Program-made: the position numbers and the translations under genes
The notes under the pieces: model-generated
Seen by the model: the letters and a program-made list of their open reading frames with translations, nothing else
Database searches by the model: none
What the model was told of the DNA's origin: nothing
Part shown: piece after piece, positions 48,347-59,719 of the stretch
How the letters are laid out: each line of letters begins with the position of its first letter
Position numbering within the stretch: position 1 is the first letter of the stretch
Assembly (NCBI GenBank): GCA_039000515.1
Contig: JBCFYV010011164.1
Location: 38,655,532 to 38,719,531, forward strand
Reading direction: 5' to 3'
DNA from: Timema cristinae
Lineage: Eukaryota > Arthropoda > Insecta > Phasmatodea > Timematidae
DNA: 64,000 nucleotides

Positions 48347-48816
48347 TGTTGACGAGCGAGCACGGTGTGACCGATGGACCTTCCTGGCTGGTGAAACTCG
48401 AGATCAGCAAGTTTGTGTTGAGAATAACACATGTCTGTTGAATGTTGGAAGCCATGCTGAGTACATGTGTGGTGGTATCTAGCACGTCCGACGAAATGAC
48501 GATATAAAATGTGATCTTGTGGTTCACCCCACCAGAGGGTCGATCGCGGGTCTCCAGAAAGGCTGCGAGACCATTATTGTGCCTGCTCCCTCGTCACGGG
48601 AGATCTATCCGGTGACTCATGTAGTAGTTTAGTCATCTGAATAGATTAATAAATATATTTTACTGGACTAACTCGCTAGTCCTCATTCCTCACGAACATC
48701 CATCCCAACCCCTACCGCTCGGGGTACATCCTAACCATGTAAGTCCCTCGGTGCCCCGGTAGGGCTGTAGTAGGGTTGGCTACCGGGCACCCAGATAAAA
48801 TCAGCGACCTTACACA
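48347..48816 (+). mobile_element. Candidate LTR of a Gypsy-like retrotransposon
   Basis: GC-richer segment beginning TGTTGACGAGCG and ending TTACACA, with a poly-A-signal-like ATTAATAAATATATTTT in the middle. It is followed at once by GTTTTGTCAGAAGTAGGAT, similar to the TGTCAGAAGTGGGAT sequence found just inside the 5' LTR of many animal Gypsy elements. A second LTR and gag/pol frames were not found, so it may be a partial or solo copy. The terminal TG/CA boundaries are tentative. Confidence 0.35.
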
Positions 48817-49200
48817 GTTTTGTCAGAAGTAGGATAGGGACATTACAATATTTTAATTTTTAAGGGAACATCGTCATCCCTTCAAATGTGAAGTAAAACA
48901 TTATTTTGTGTTACGAGAATAATTTGTACTACAGATCTTCTGGGTTTAAGTTGATCTTACACTATCGTGTGAGAAGGGATTTAAATTTTCTTGATAAGTT
49001 CTCAACGGAACCTGAAGGTGGCTTCATGGAAATAATCTCACACCGCCAACTTTTTCATGAAAGACTAAAGAGAATCCGTACGCTATCGTGCAGCAAGCTA
49101 TACAATCTTTTTTCAATAGTTTGTAGTCAATTTATAGTGTTGGATCTTGTCTTGAGAAGACTTAAGACTATTTACACTAATGAGATGAAGATAATGGATG
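48817..49200 (+). other. Sequence following the LTR-like block; open frame of unknown meaning
   Basis: A 109-codon plus frame (48906-49235) is open, but its product has no Gag zinc knuckle or other recognisable motif and its end runs into a SINE-B. It is not called as a gene. Confidence 0.25.
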
Positions 49201-49204
49201 TAAG

Positions 49205-49325
49205 ATATAGATTATGTGTACCCACATTTTTGTAAAGGGAGGGTGGAAAACTATTTAAGAAGGACTATCTCAGTACACTCTGCTGGAAATTGAACCATGA
49301 CCTCACAATAATAGTTGGGAAGCAA
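49205..49325 (-). repeat. SINE-B fragment
   Basis: CACATTTTTGTAAAGGGAGGGTGG followed by GGAAATTGAACCATGACC fits the reverse body and B box. Confidence 0.5.
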
Positions 49326-49329
49326 GATG

Positions 49330-50485
49330 AGACGAGGCTCTCGGCAGTTTTAAGTGAAAATAATTAGGGCAAGTTCTAAAGACCATAATCAATGTCTTGA
49401 TGAAATAGAGCAGATCTATTAAAACCTTATTTTCTGTGCAATATTAACAATTAGAACGTGGTATTTGATCAAATCCCTGGTCAAGTTAAAAAGACAAATT
49501 CTCTCCCATCAACTATTTGATTCTCCGATCATCATGTTGATGAGAAACTTAACCTATAAGTTTAAAAAACACATTTGGCTATTGCATCCTTATATTAGTG
49601 AATAATAAAGGAAAAGTATGTATTTTATATATAGACTTATTTTAGTGTGATTTATTTATGTAAAGATGTTACTAGTGTCATTTATGACGTATTAATTTGT
49701 AGCTTGTTTTTCTACTTTATAATTAGGTTATAGAGAACATTTGAAACACAAAGCAGTTATAAGAAATATATTAGCTTTTCTTTACTCACAAGGGAATACC
49801 ATTTAAGTTGAGGTTTAGACTGATTTGATTTTATTGTTAATATTAAATAATATTCTATCACTAAAATATCTTTTACAATATTTGTTCAAAGGGACGTGTG
49901 TTGAATTGAAATTTATTGAAATTACTATTTAAATATCAGGAAGCTTAGGTTATCAAAGATATAATGTTTAAAATAGCCAACCATAGGTTTGCATTTAGTT
50001 CATTTTACAGTCAGATTTTCAAAATACAGTGTTTTATACAGTGTTAAAACTATTATTTTACTTCATTATTTGACCAAATCTATGGTCAGGTGATCATAAA
50101 TTTTGAATACTAATTAACTATGTAGCCACCCAAATTTTGATTGATTATTTTATGATCAAACTGCTGTGCAATTCGCTGATTGAATTAACAACATTATATT
50201 TGGGCGACTGGCCTTAAGTATTTAAGTTTTCTTTTAATTTTTGATTGTAAAAGCATTAAATAAAATGTAAAAAGAAAAAAATAACCACCCATTAATTAAC
50301 ATTGTGATATTTAAAAGTCAAATAAGTTTAACTTTGCAAATGCTTATTAATTATTTTCAAAATCTTTACTCTAAACATGTCGTTTTTTAGCTTATTTTTA
50401 ATAAGTTAATAATTTTCAATGTTGGCTTACTTTTAACCATATTTAACAAAATATTTTTCAGATATGTGAACTTCTAACATTGTAA
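49330..50485. other. AT-rich intergenic DNA; possible old SINE-B at 49430-49570
   Basis: GGTATTTGATCAAATCCCTGG at 49460 may be a B-box region. Otherwise nothing recognised. Confidence 0.3.
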
Positions 50486-50494
50486 TTTGTATGA

Positions 50495-50665
50495 GTGGGT
50501 AGGAATTGAAGGCATCATGCGCATAATGGTGGTAACAGGAGGAGCCAAGGTTCAAACCTTGGTTGGATGAAGTAGTTTGTTTTACACATGGGATTTTCTC
50601 ATCCCTCTTTATACTTAAGGTGGATGCGTATACCCAAATAGCTCCTCTCATTCCTACTCCATAGA
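50495..50665 (+). repeat. SINE-B copy
   Basis: GGTAGGAATTGAAGGCATC head, B-box region AAGGTTCAAACCTTGG, body TTTTCTCATCCCTCTTTA. The 100-codon minus frame at 50433-50735 lies across it. Confidence 0.55.
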
Positions 50666-50729
50666 TCAAGCCATTAAAAATATTCATGTTAAATATAAAT
50701 TTACTAATATATATGAATATATATTTTAG

Positions 50730-50977
50730 CACCACGCCTTACAACCCATCCGGGCTTTACGCCTACAGTTTAATTACAATTATGTGTTAGGGACTAGGAA
50801 GGTTTACCACAGAGAAAGTTTAACCACATTTGCATAGAGAGAGAGAGTGACAAACAATTGTTGAAAAAACCACCCTCAATATATAAGACCTTGATTCGAA
50901 CCCAGATATCCCTGTCATCAGCAGTCCAGTCTATTGCAAGGGTGATGCCTTAGACTATGCGGCCATCTAAGCGAGCG
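50730..50977 (-). repeat. SINE-B, nearly full length
   Basis: Starts with the reverse of the shared 3' block (TTAGCACCACGCCTTACAAC then CATCCGGGC), then the body (TTTGCATAGAGAGAGAG), the reverse B box (TTGATTCGAACCC) and head (CCTTAGACTATGCGGCC). Confidence 0.75.
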
Positions 50978-50979
50978 GG

Positions 50980-52555
50980 TAGTTAATTAAATCTCATAAA
51001 AGATTATATATAAACTATTCCTACTTATGATATTATGATAGCTGAATAAACTTTCATTACAAACATGCTACTGTGCATTCACTTGTTCTTAGAAACAATC
51101 AAAAGCAGAACAAATATATGGTCACGTGAATAGCTCTAAGTCAATCACAATATTTCACCGCTTACTACTCTGTCAACTAGAATGAACTAGAAATAATTAT
51201 TTCAGCTTTCTCCACATTATTCAACAAAGACAAACAAATATCAAACACAACATACTCACGGAGTGTGCATGCACTTACAACATGAGTGTCGTAGGAGCAT
51301 GCGCCGTGCAGAAACATTAATTTTAATATATCATTTAATATAATATGTTATTTTAGGGGTTTTCTAAATTATTTGAACCACTTATTAGATCAGAATATGT
51401 GTTATAAGCTTACTTCAATCTAAAACAGACCAAAACTCCAGTTCTCAGGCCGTTAATTCGTTATTACGATAAGATAACTCCAAATATTTTCAAGGGATAA
51501 ATCTTAGGCTATACCAGGGACCAAACCTAGGAGTCTTAATTTAGTGAGTGGACACGCAACCAATTTAACTAAGGTATTGGACTTAATTTGATCTTCTAAT
51601 CAATTTTTTTATAGATTTTTTAACTATAAATTTAATTATTAACTGAATATACTGAAGTATCAATTGAACTACTATGTACCATGGTTTGATTCACCAATAA
51701 CTAATAGAGTTTTAATATTAAAACAATAAATACTTCATCCTGGATTTCTATTTACTGATTTTTTATAAAATAATAAGTACACGCAAAAAATTACGTTAAA
51801 ACAATAACTCCTGGTAGGAAATGAGTGCAACTAGGGTAGATACTTATGAATTTAAGTGTTTTGAGACTGTTGCCACACAAGCACGAAATTGTTGTACATA
51901 GGTTATACAATGTTTTACCATTAGATTGGAAGCTCGCCTTGTAGGAAATAGTTTAAATAAACTCTAAGCCCCTAAAATTTAAATTTAATATTTCACATGG
52001 GAATATGGCTAGTACTGATATGTTATGGTGATATAACTCCCGTGAGGGGCTTAAAAGATTTTGTTTAAAGCCTCTAACGGTCCATTCCAACAATTTGTTT
52101 ACTAATTTATGTGCACTGCATCTTAACAGACGTCCTAAATATTCACGTAAACTATAACATTGTTGATCCGAATTAATTTGGACAGAATTTTGTTCGAATT
52201 AGCGAAATTTGGATTAAGTGGAATTTTAAATTATAGTTGAATGAGTTTTGTCAAATTTTAATTTATTTATCCGATGTAAAATATGTAATATACTATAATT
52301 ATTTTAGTTATAGGAAAACATATTGTGTTGATACAACATATAAATACTAAGCATTTATTAATTATCAGTTATCACTAATTCTTACAATCCTTTTTAACTT
52401 TGAGCTTGTAACCAATAAAATATATTTCATTTGACTTAACTTTATTGACCAGTTTTCGAAGTGTGTATAGACCACCCGGAACTTCATACTACTTGGATTG
52501 GGTCTAACGTTTTTTTTTACTGTATTTACAATTACGAGATACGAATTAATAAAGT
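50980..52555. other. AT-rich intergenic DNA; one tRNA-like patch
   Basis: 51515-51580 (GGGACCAAACCTAGGAGTC) may be a reverse tRNA-like head. No body or tail. No gene seen. Confidence 0.3.
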
Positions 52556-52574
52556 AGGATTAAAGGGTAGCTAC

Positions 52575-52705
52575 CCATATTTCTGTGATGGATTATTATG
52601 AAAACAATTTAAGAAACAAACATCCTCAGCACACCTAACCAAGATTTGAACCATAATCTTGCCATTTCCAGGTTTCCAGTCTATCATGGGTGCCGCCTAA
52701 GAACA
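52575..52705 (-). repeat. SINE-B fragment
   Basis: CACACCTAACCAAGATTTGAACC and CCAGTCTATCATGGGTGCC match the reverse B-box and D-arm region of SINE-B. Confidence 0.5.
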
Positions 52706-52724
52706 GTGATGGACAATCTATCAC

Positions 52725-53376
52725 ACTGGGTTGTACGTGAACAAGATTTGGGTGGCACAACGACATGAGGAAATAAATATCAACATTAAATAAAACTTTT
52801 ACCAACGTCATATAATTATTTCAATAATATTTTACAGGGAACATATCATTCGATGTCATGTCCCAATGAACCATATAACGTCAACGTTTATAATCCATCT
52901 TGGTTCGTATCTTAGTACATCTTGTGTGCTATAGAAGACACCAATTTATTATGAACCGAACACAAATGTCTTGGCTAGCAAAATACAACATGTTTCAAAC
53001 TAATATTGAAAATATTATCACAGTGTCTTATTTTAATATAATCTATATATAAATAACCTGTCTTTAGTTTTCTTTTGGTATGTTTACTATATGTAAATTA
53101 TTCAAATTAATATTTTCTAAAACACTTTCTTTGACGATTTAATTTTCTTTCTTTTAAATTTAGGCATTATTAACATGTTTACCATTTGTTTTGAGTTACT
53201 CCTTAAATTTTACTATATTCAATATGTTTTTATTTTTAAATACTCATTAATAAACATACTTAAATGGTGGCACATTGAACTATTTCAAAATTTAGCTAGT
53301 CTTTAAGTGGCACACTGGCAGTAAATGATTTACCATCTCTACCTTGACCATACAACAACCAATATGAGTGTTTGTT
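52725..53376. other. AT-rich intergenic DNA, nothing recognised
   Basis: No coding or repeat structure identified. Confidence 0.3.
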
Positions 53377-53382
53377 ACTTTA

Positions 53383-53386
<4 letters not shown>

Positions 53387-53446
<60 letters not shown>

Positions 53447-53634
53447 GCACCGCGTCTTACTACCCGTTCGGGTTGTACACACTTACGCTAATGTGTAATG
53501 GAAGGTTGATTGTGAGATGAAATGAAGGATCTACAGTTTAACGTAGAATCCGAACCACGGTGGAGGCCTGGAATTCCCCACAATCACAAGATATCTTGTC
53601 AGAGGTTAAGGAAGGGTTTGGAAATCAGATAAAT
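53387..53634 (-). repeat. SINE-A, 5'-truncated, with 10-bp target-site duplication
   Basis: (ATT)n tail on the left, then the reverse of the 3' block and body, stopping at AATCAGATAAAT, so the tRNA head is missing. ACTTTAATTA at 53377-53386 is repeated at 53635-53644. Confidence 0.95.
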
Positions 53635-53644
53635 ACTTTAATTA

Positions 53645-54058
53645 ATCCAAAGAAACAGAATGACAAGTAATATAATACTTAAGTAAGTGTACGAGGATAC
53701 TCTTGGGGATTAGATGATAACTTTTTCTAGATTTTTAATTCCTTTCTCCTCGGCCAGAATTAATCATGCAAACGATGAACTAATCCTTTCAACCCTAGCT
53801 CTTGTGGCCAAGAAGAATACATATTTTACTTAGCGAGATGTGTTTATTTTTCGATATGGGTTTTCAATCACATTTTTATTGGGTAAATGCTTGTAAATTC
53901 TCTTATAATTAATTATGGTAGGCTGCAAATGGATCAAGTGGGCACTAAAAGGCTTAACAGTATTAAAAATAATATTAAATTATAAATTTTGGCACAAGGA
54001 ATTTCTTTTAATATTTAAGATAGTGACATATTATGATGGTTGCATATTGTAAGGCGTC
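53645..54058. other. AT-rich intergenic DNA, nothing recognised
   Basis: No coding or repeat structure identified. Confidence 0.3.
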
Positions 54059-54061
54059 ATG

Positions 54062-54265
54062 TCTAGCTTGCTGATGAAGGGTAAATCATGGTTTGAAGCC
54101 CGGTTGGATGTACTGATGGTATTTTTTCCTAAATTATTATTAATTATCCCTTCATGTATGTGCGGGTGAACGCCATATTATTTCAAACATACTAAATCCT
54201 AACACATTAGAATAATAATTGTACATTTGCGTACAACCCAAACGGGTAGTAAGACTAGGTGACAA
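54062..54265 (+). repeat. SINE-B with well-kept 3' block
   Basis: ATGGTTTGAAGCCCGGTTGG (B-box region), a CCCTTCATGTATGTGCGGG body, then GCGTACAACCCAAACGGG and TAGTAAGACTAGGTG. No TAA tail. Confidence 0.7.
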
Positions 54266-54269
54266 AATA

Positions 54270-55495
54270 ACCTAGTGCCTAATATGGATAAATTTATGAC
54301 AAATTCTTTGTTTAATAATTTTAAAACACAACATCAATAATGAATTAAAAGTAAGAATGTGGGATTGTACACATATCAAAATATATATATATTGTCATAT
54401 TTTAAAATATTCACCCGGCTCCAAAGTGATCTTTTCTCTTAATTAGACGTTTTTAGTATAATTTTATAAAACTGTAAGACGGGATTAATGAAATTATGAT
54501 TGCATTATTTTTAATAAGGCATTTTCTACTATACACGTTATACCAAAGCTTCTCCCTTGATGAAATTATCCAGACTGATGAAGTCACTTGCAATAATTTA
54601 TAAAGATGATTATTCTTGCCTGCCAAGAGGTCGAACATCGCCCTCGGGTTCTTACCTTCCAATCTGATCCGTGCGATCTGAACTCCTAGTAAGATGTGTT
54701 ATCAGATATGTTGGTTGGGGAAAGCAGGGGAAAGGGAGAGGGGCCAGGACGAAGCACGCAATACTTCCATACAGCATTGTAGCCTGACCTAATTACCGAG
54801 ATTTTCAAACTCCCCCTCCTACTTCAAGTTCATGAACTGAATTCAGTATGTGTATGTGTTCTGGTTTTCTCATTGCCTATTCCTTCTACATTCATTAGTA
54901 AACAAAAAGCGAGAGAAAGGGTCGTTTTTTGATACACGGCATTTTGAAGTGTTAGCGGATACACGATAAAAGCTTGTAATGCAGAAAATAATATAATTAT
55001 ATACACTTGGTCAGTTCGATTCATAAAAAATAATCAAAGCGTCCATAAAAAAACATTTTACCATCCAGTATTAAAAAAAAAAAAAGAATGATGTATATTT
55101 TCCCAGGAAAATGTGTTTAAACAGTTTCTCGACATTTTTCTATCGTATCAACCGATAAAATTTGTTGCGTGGTTACGCGGAAAGTGTAATTTAGTGGCCA
55201 ATTAAACGTCGATTCCTACCATGAGGTGGCGTAATTATTTTGATTTGATTGGGCACGTAAATGCCTTCGCTTATACTGACTGTTTATGGGTGATTACAGA
55301 GTTTGACTTTTGCTTCTAGAAATTTTTTTTTTTTTGAAGTAGTGGGAAAATTAAGGAGAAAATATTAAGTTAGATATATAGTTGATAAAAACTATGTATT
55401 GTAAGGATTATTTTTTTATTTCGCAAAAGAAAAATATATTCGATTCGTAAAAGATTTCCAAACAGATACTATGATTGATCTTTACATTTTATTAT
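54270..55495. other. AT-rich intergenic DNA, no gene seen
   Basis: Small minus frames at 54453-54662 and 54830-55024 have no recognisable domain. Homopolymer A and T runs lie near 55070 and 55325. Confidence 0.3.
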
Positions 55496-55499
55496 TCCA

Positions 55500-56190
55500 G
55501 AACGCAATAAAGGGGGCTGTCGGTCCCTCTATATGTACAGTACGTAACTGGTGTGCCCACACCACTTGTGTACCCCTTTTATTACTCCAAGGAGGAGGCC
55601 CGCGCCTACACCCGTTGACACCAGTGGTGTTAGATAGGGGACCACGACCCAGACTTGGGTACAGTAATTGGCACTACTCCGGGGTTTGGACTGAGAGAGA
55701 GAGAAAGAGAGAGAGAGAGAAAGAGATCTCAAGGGATTGTGTTTTTTCACATTTATTCAAAGCCCAAAATGAGCCTGAGTTAAGTCCAAGGTATACAATC
55801 AAACGTTAGACTGAGCCCTCCTCTCCGCACCCACGTGAACGTACAATTCAAAACATCAAACAATGAGCGTCACGTGTATAGCCAGTCACGCCCGGGGTCG
55901 AGAACATTCCCTTCGTACGATAATAAGTTCACACACCCAAGATATAACAACTCGTGAACCAACTACGCGTGCATTCGCGGTCGCATGTCTCCTCCTGACA
56001 AAGGTAGCCCCAACGTGCACTAACCGAGTACAAAACCAGAGTCTTTCAAAGAGCCTTGAAACCCTAGTCTCTGGGCTCGTCAATACCATGCGCAGCCAAT
56101 CGTGCAGGAAAAACAAATGATCAGCGCTGCGCACGCATACCAAAAGAAAAGAGATGAGGAAACTCGGCTCACTGGGACGAAGACGCGGCA
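55500..56190. other. GC- and CpG-rich island with overlapping open frames on both strands
   Basis: About 690 bp with much higher GC and CpG than any neighbour. Open frames overlap on both strands (plus 55471-55809 and 55863-56120; minus 55529-55750 and 55886-56143), as expected when stop codons are rare from composition. None encodes a domain I recognise. A (GA)n run lies at 55692-55726. It could be a CpG-island promoter, an LTR or an unmethylated insertion; the sequence does not decide. Confidence 0.45.
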
Positions 56191-56195
56191 GTAGG

Positions 56196-56447
56196 CCTAA
56201 AGTCAGTTGTCCTAAAAGTCATTTGACCTAAAATGCAGTTAGCCTAAAAGTAATTTTGCCTAAAAATCATTTGGCATAAAAGTCATTTTACTTAAAGTCA
56301 GATGGCCTAAAGTCATTTAACCTTAAAGTCAGTTTGCCTCAGTCATTTGGTCTAAAGTCAGTTGGCATAAATCCATTTGGCATAAAGTCATTTGGCCTAA
56401 AATTCCCTTGTACTAAAATTCAGTTGGCCTAAAGTTATTTAGCTTAA
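56196..56447 (+). repeat. Minisatellite, about 16 copies of a 15-17 bp unit
   Basis: Units follow CCTAAAGTCATTTGG with the variants CATAAAGTCATTTGG and CCTAAAATTCAGTTGG, alternating CATTTGG and CAGTTGG ends. Lengths vary from 14 to 17 bp. It abuts the GC-rich island on the left and the end of an RTE LINE on the right. Confidence 0.9.
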
Positions 56448-56593
56448 AATATAATGTTAAAGCCTTCGGGTATCTTCGTGAATTAGGTACTTAGTTTTTT
56501 CATTTGATTATAGATAGCACAAGTGATGCAAGATGGTGTTAAGATATTTCTAAAGATATAGACTTTATTTAAATACAAACTTACTCTACTTAC

Positions 56594-57262
56594 TTATTCT
56601 ATGGCATTAAAACCTCGAAAGCTCATTACCGCTTTAACAAAAGAACGCCATCTATCCCTATCATGAGCTAATTCTATCCAGTCTATCTCATTACACCCGA
56701 TATCTCTCAGATATATCCAATATGTTATACTCCCATCTGCACCTAGGTCTTCCCATTGGGGTTACCATTCAATAACTTGAACGTGCTTCTAGATACTCCC
56801 ATTCGCGCTGCATAACCTTCCCACCGTAACCTACGAGATTGTATTACCCTAACAATGTCTGGTGATGAGTACAGGGTATTCAGCTCATCATTATGTAGCC
56901 TCCTCCACTCCCAACTATCTCCACCCATTTTTGGACCAAATATCTTCCTAAGCACCCTGTTTTAGAGCACCCTAAATTTATTTTTGTCATTCAAGTTGAG
57001 ATACCACGTTTCACATACATAGAGAACAATCGGCAAAATTATTGTTTTGTATATTCTAAGTTATACATTCCTTGATAGTAGGCGAGATGTCAATAACTTA
57101 CTGACCGGGTAATATAATGCATTTCATATCCGTATTATTTTCTTTATATCAACCCTAGTATTTCTTAACCATGTCAAATGATTTGTTGTTCGTAGAAATA
57201 TCTAAATTATCGTCTGTTTGACCATACTTGGTCGTTTCAGCTTTCACTTCCAAACCTATTTC
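56594..57262 (-). pseudogene. RTE-type LINE, C-terminal part of the reverse transcriptase ORF (copy 1)
   Basis: The minus strand, with stops and one frame change, reads in order SKLLTSRLLSRNV, LRIYKTIILPIVLYVCETW, NRVLRKIFGPKMGG, then RRLRWEGYAARMG and, in another frame, DWIELAHDRDRWRSFVKAV, ending at a stop at 56594-56596. These are the well-known C-terminal blocks of endonuclease-reverse transcriptase proteins of RTE-like LINEs (YKTxxLPxxLYGxETW, LRWxGHxxRM, DRDRWR). Upstream, TTKYGQTDDNLDIS (about 57200-57245) is the start of the same region. The copy is 5'-truncated and dead. Confidence 0.85.
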
Positions 57263-57274
57263 CTAACTAGCCTC

Positions 57275-57409
57275 TAATAAAATGTCTGTATATTTTGAAT
57301 TATACAGTCCTTGAAAGCAGGTGAGACGCCAACAACTTACTGACCAAGTAATAACAAACATTTCCTGACTGTATTAGTTTCCTAATTTCCAAACTAATAT
57401 TGTTATAGC

Positions 57410-57443
<34 letters not shown>

Positions 57444-57855
57444 TAGCACCACGTATTACTACCCGTTTGGGCTATACGCTTTAAGTACTAATTACACTAA
57501 TGGATTAGGAAATGGGATGGTTGAATTAAAGGAAGTGAACCCGCATTTGCGTGGAGGGAAAGTGGAAAACCATTTAGGAAAAACCACCCCCAGTTCACAC
57601 GACCGAGATTCGAACCTCGATCTCCCCGCCCTAAGCAGTCGAGCTCAACACGACTAGCGCGTTAGCCAACTACGCCGCTGAGGTGGGTCTTATCGCTATT
57701 TAAAATTGTTTCTAAATATTTGAACTCACTAACCCTATCAAATGATATGTGGTTTGCTGTAATATTTAAATTATCGACCTCAATCTGTGTTCTCTGTGTG
57801 AACATATACTTTGTCTTTTCATACTTAAATATGGACATTAGTTCTTATTCATTAA
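57275..57855 (-). pseudogene. RTE-type LINE fragment (copy 2), split by a SINE-B
   Basis: The minus strand gives EKTKYMFTQRTQIEVDN and ISFDRVSEFKYLETILNSD (57693-57845), and on the other side of the SINE-B gives VCYYLVSKLLASHLLSR (57300-57370). The last block repeats one that is also present in copy 1, so this is a separate LINE copy placed directly beside it. The coding order EKTKYM, FKYLG-like, SKLL is typical of the region just after the RT catalytic core. Confidence 0.82.
57415..57689 (-). repeat. SINE-B, full length, inserted in LINE copy 2
   Basis: (ATT)n tail on the left, then the reverse of GCCCAAACGGGTAGTAATA, the body (CATTTGCGTGGAGGGAAAG), the reverse B box (GAGATTCGAACCTCG) and head (GACCCACCTCAGCGGCGTAG). 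The flanks TTATAGCATTTA and TTATCGCTATTTA look like a diverged target-site duplication. This is the best SINE-B reference in the window. Confidence 0.93.
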
Positions 57856-59239
57856 TATGAATTATATGATCAACACAATTCAACCGTAGAATAAAAAACA
57901 AACAAAAATCAACACACTAAGCGCAGTGGTTCCCAAACTGTGCTCCGTGGATCTCAAGGAATCCGTGGACAATACCAAGGGGATCCGTGTATTAATTTCT
58001 GTAATGGCTACTTTGAATTCTAATTAATTTAAAATAATATATATTTTGACTAAAAAAATACGGAACTTCTTTAATTGAATAAAAAATATGATTACTTTAT
58101 TATGACCATTAGAATAATATCTAACCAAGAAATACCATGTATAAATTTATTTCCGATTGAGCCACCACAGTTTACACTGTTGGTGCAATATTTTCCTGCG
58201 ATTTGCTGGGCTTCTCACTGAACCGTCCTAATGGGGTGGAGGCTCAAACTACAAGAAAGGTACATACAAAAAAGGGGGGACATCAGGAGTGAATGCAAGG
58301 AGTTCTGTCTTTTCAAGGTTTAAAGACAACATTCAAATCATCAGATCTCGCAACTCCCACCTGTCGCAGAGTAAAACATATGGATAGTCCATCTCAAGAG
58401 AAGGTAAAAATATATACTGCCCCTCATGTTCACCATATTAGAAAACTTACTTAAATATACTCTCGTATACCTAGGGTATGGTGGGTAAATCTTATATTAT
58501 AAATCACGTCAAGATGATATTTGTAGAATATAGAATATCAAATTTATTTAAAAGGATTAAATATTGAACATCAAATATAGTTGTAATATATATAATTGTA
58601 TAATATTTATGTTTTTTACCAAAACGTCGTAAAAATGTTATAGTATTATCAGTAGATTTTAGAAAGTTCATAACAAACAAATAATCATTTACTCTACTTT
58701 AACGTTACAAAACTTTTATAGGCTTGTTTGTGATGATTAAGATACGTTACAAGAGAAAACTTACAATAATATGGTTTATATCTTAACAGTTAAATACCAA
58801 AGCGTATTTACACTTAATAACCTCCTTGAACAAAACATAAGAAAAATACCCTAAATTGGTATCCACAAATTTACTCCGAATAATTTATAACAATAAATAG
58901 TCACGAGTCAATAGCAAAGGTACAAAAGTTTTAATTCTAAGTTCAACCAACTCAATGTTCCCGCGAACATGCATTTAAATATTTCTCACAGAAATATCGA
59001 GTTAAAAAAAACAAACATTCTATATTGATGTAAAGAAATTCGATATCTCTCAAAGTTTAATAATCGATTATTATCCAGCAAGGATTACGACTCGATTCGC
59101 ATTGTGATATCAACGAGGTCACATTAAATTTACTACAATGCTCCATATTTTGAGATAAATTGAAATGACGTCAAAACTAAATTTAGAATAATTAATATTA
59201 ATACAAAGCTAAGTTAGAGTTGCCAGAAAATAATTTAGA

Positions 59240-59690
59240 TCTTACATTATAATACGAATGAAGCCGGAGCTTCTCCTATTCCTAGTACGGTTAAGGCCCA
59301 ATTGTATCGATAGTAGGCTCAGATGCCCGTATAAATACAATCTGCCACAGAGGGGGAAAAGAAGGGAAACATTGGGGGGGAAAACATTTAGGATCGCCAG
59401 GGAACACATTGCGCATGTCTAAAACGAACTTCGGGGAAGTTCGTGGCCGGTCGGGAATCTTCACGATGTGGATATCCGCATTGCGTCAGTCAGTCCACTT
59501 TACGGGCGTCGCCGATTTGCGCCCCATTCTTCAAGTTAATATTAGTTTTGTTGCGGTCCCGCGAAGTTACGTCCGACTTGTGTCTATCTTGCATGGAGCC
59601 TCGGCAGCGGGCAAACAGGGTAAGTCAGCGCCTTGTTGTTTAGAGTCTATGGTACGCCATCCGATGCTACATCACTAGGCCCAAAATCAT
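59240..59690 (+). promoter_or_regulatory. CpG-rich segment with possible first exon inside the hAT element
   Basis: GC rises sharply at 59400-59690. An ATG at about 59594 starts MEPRQRANR and runs directly into AGGGTAAGTCAG, a consensus splice donor. The layout (CpG-rich leader, short coding start, donor) looks like a transposase promoter and first exon, but a host origin is possible. Two overlapping plus frames here (59409-59678 and 59443-59643) have no recognised domain. Confidence 0.35.
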
Positions 59691-59719
59691 ACTTGATATT
59701 TTTTGCATTGAAATTGTTA

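Noticed and set aside
48906..49235. 109-codon plus frame as a Gag protein
   Set aside because: It follows an LTR-like block but has no zinc knuckle or other Gag feature, and its end runs into a SINE-B.
55471..56143. Four open frames of 73-112 codons on both strands as possible genes
   Set aside because: They overlap on opposite strands in a GC-rich island where stop codons are rare, contain a translated GA repeat, and show no domain or splice context.
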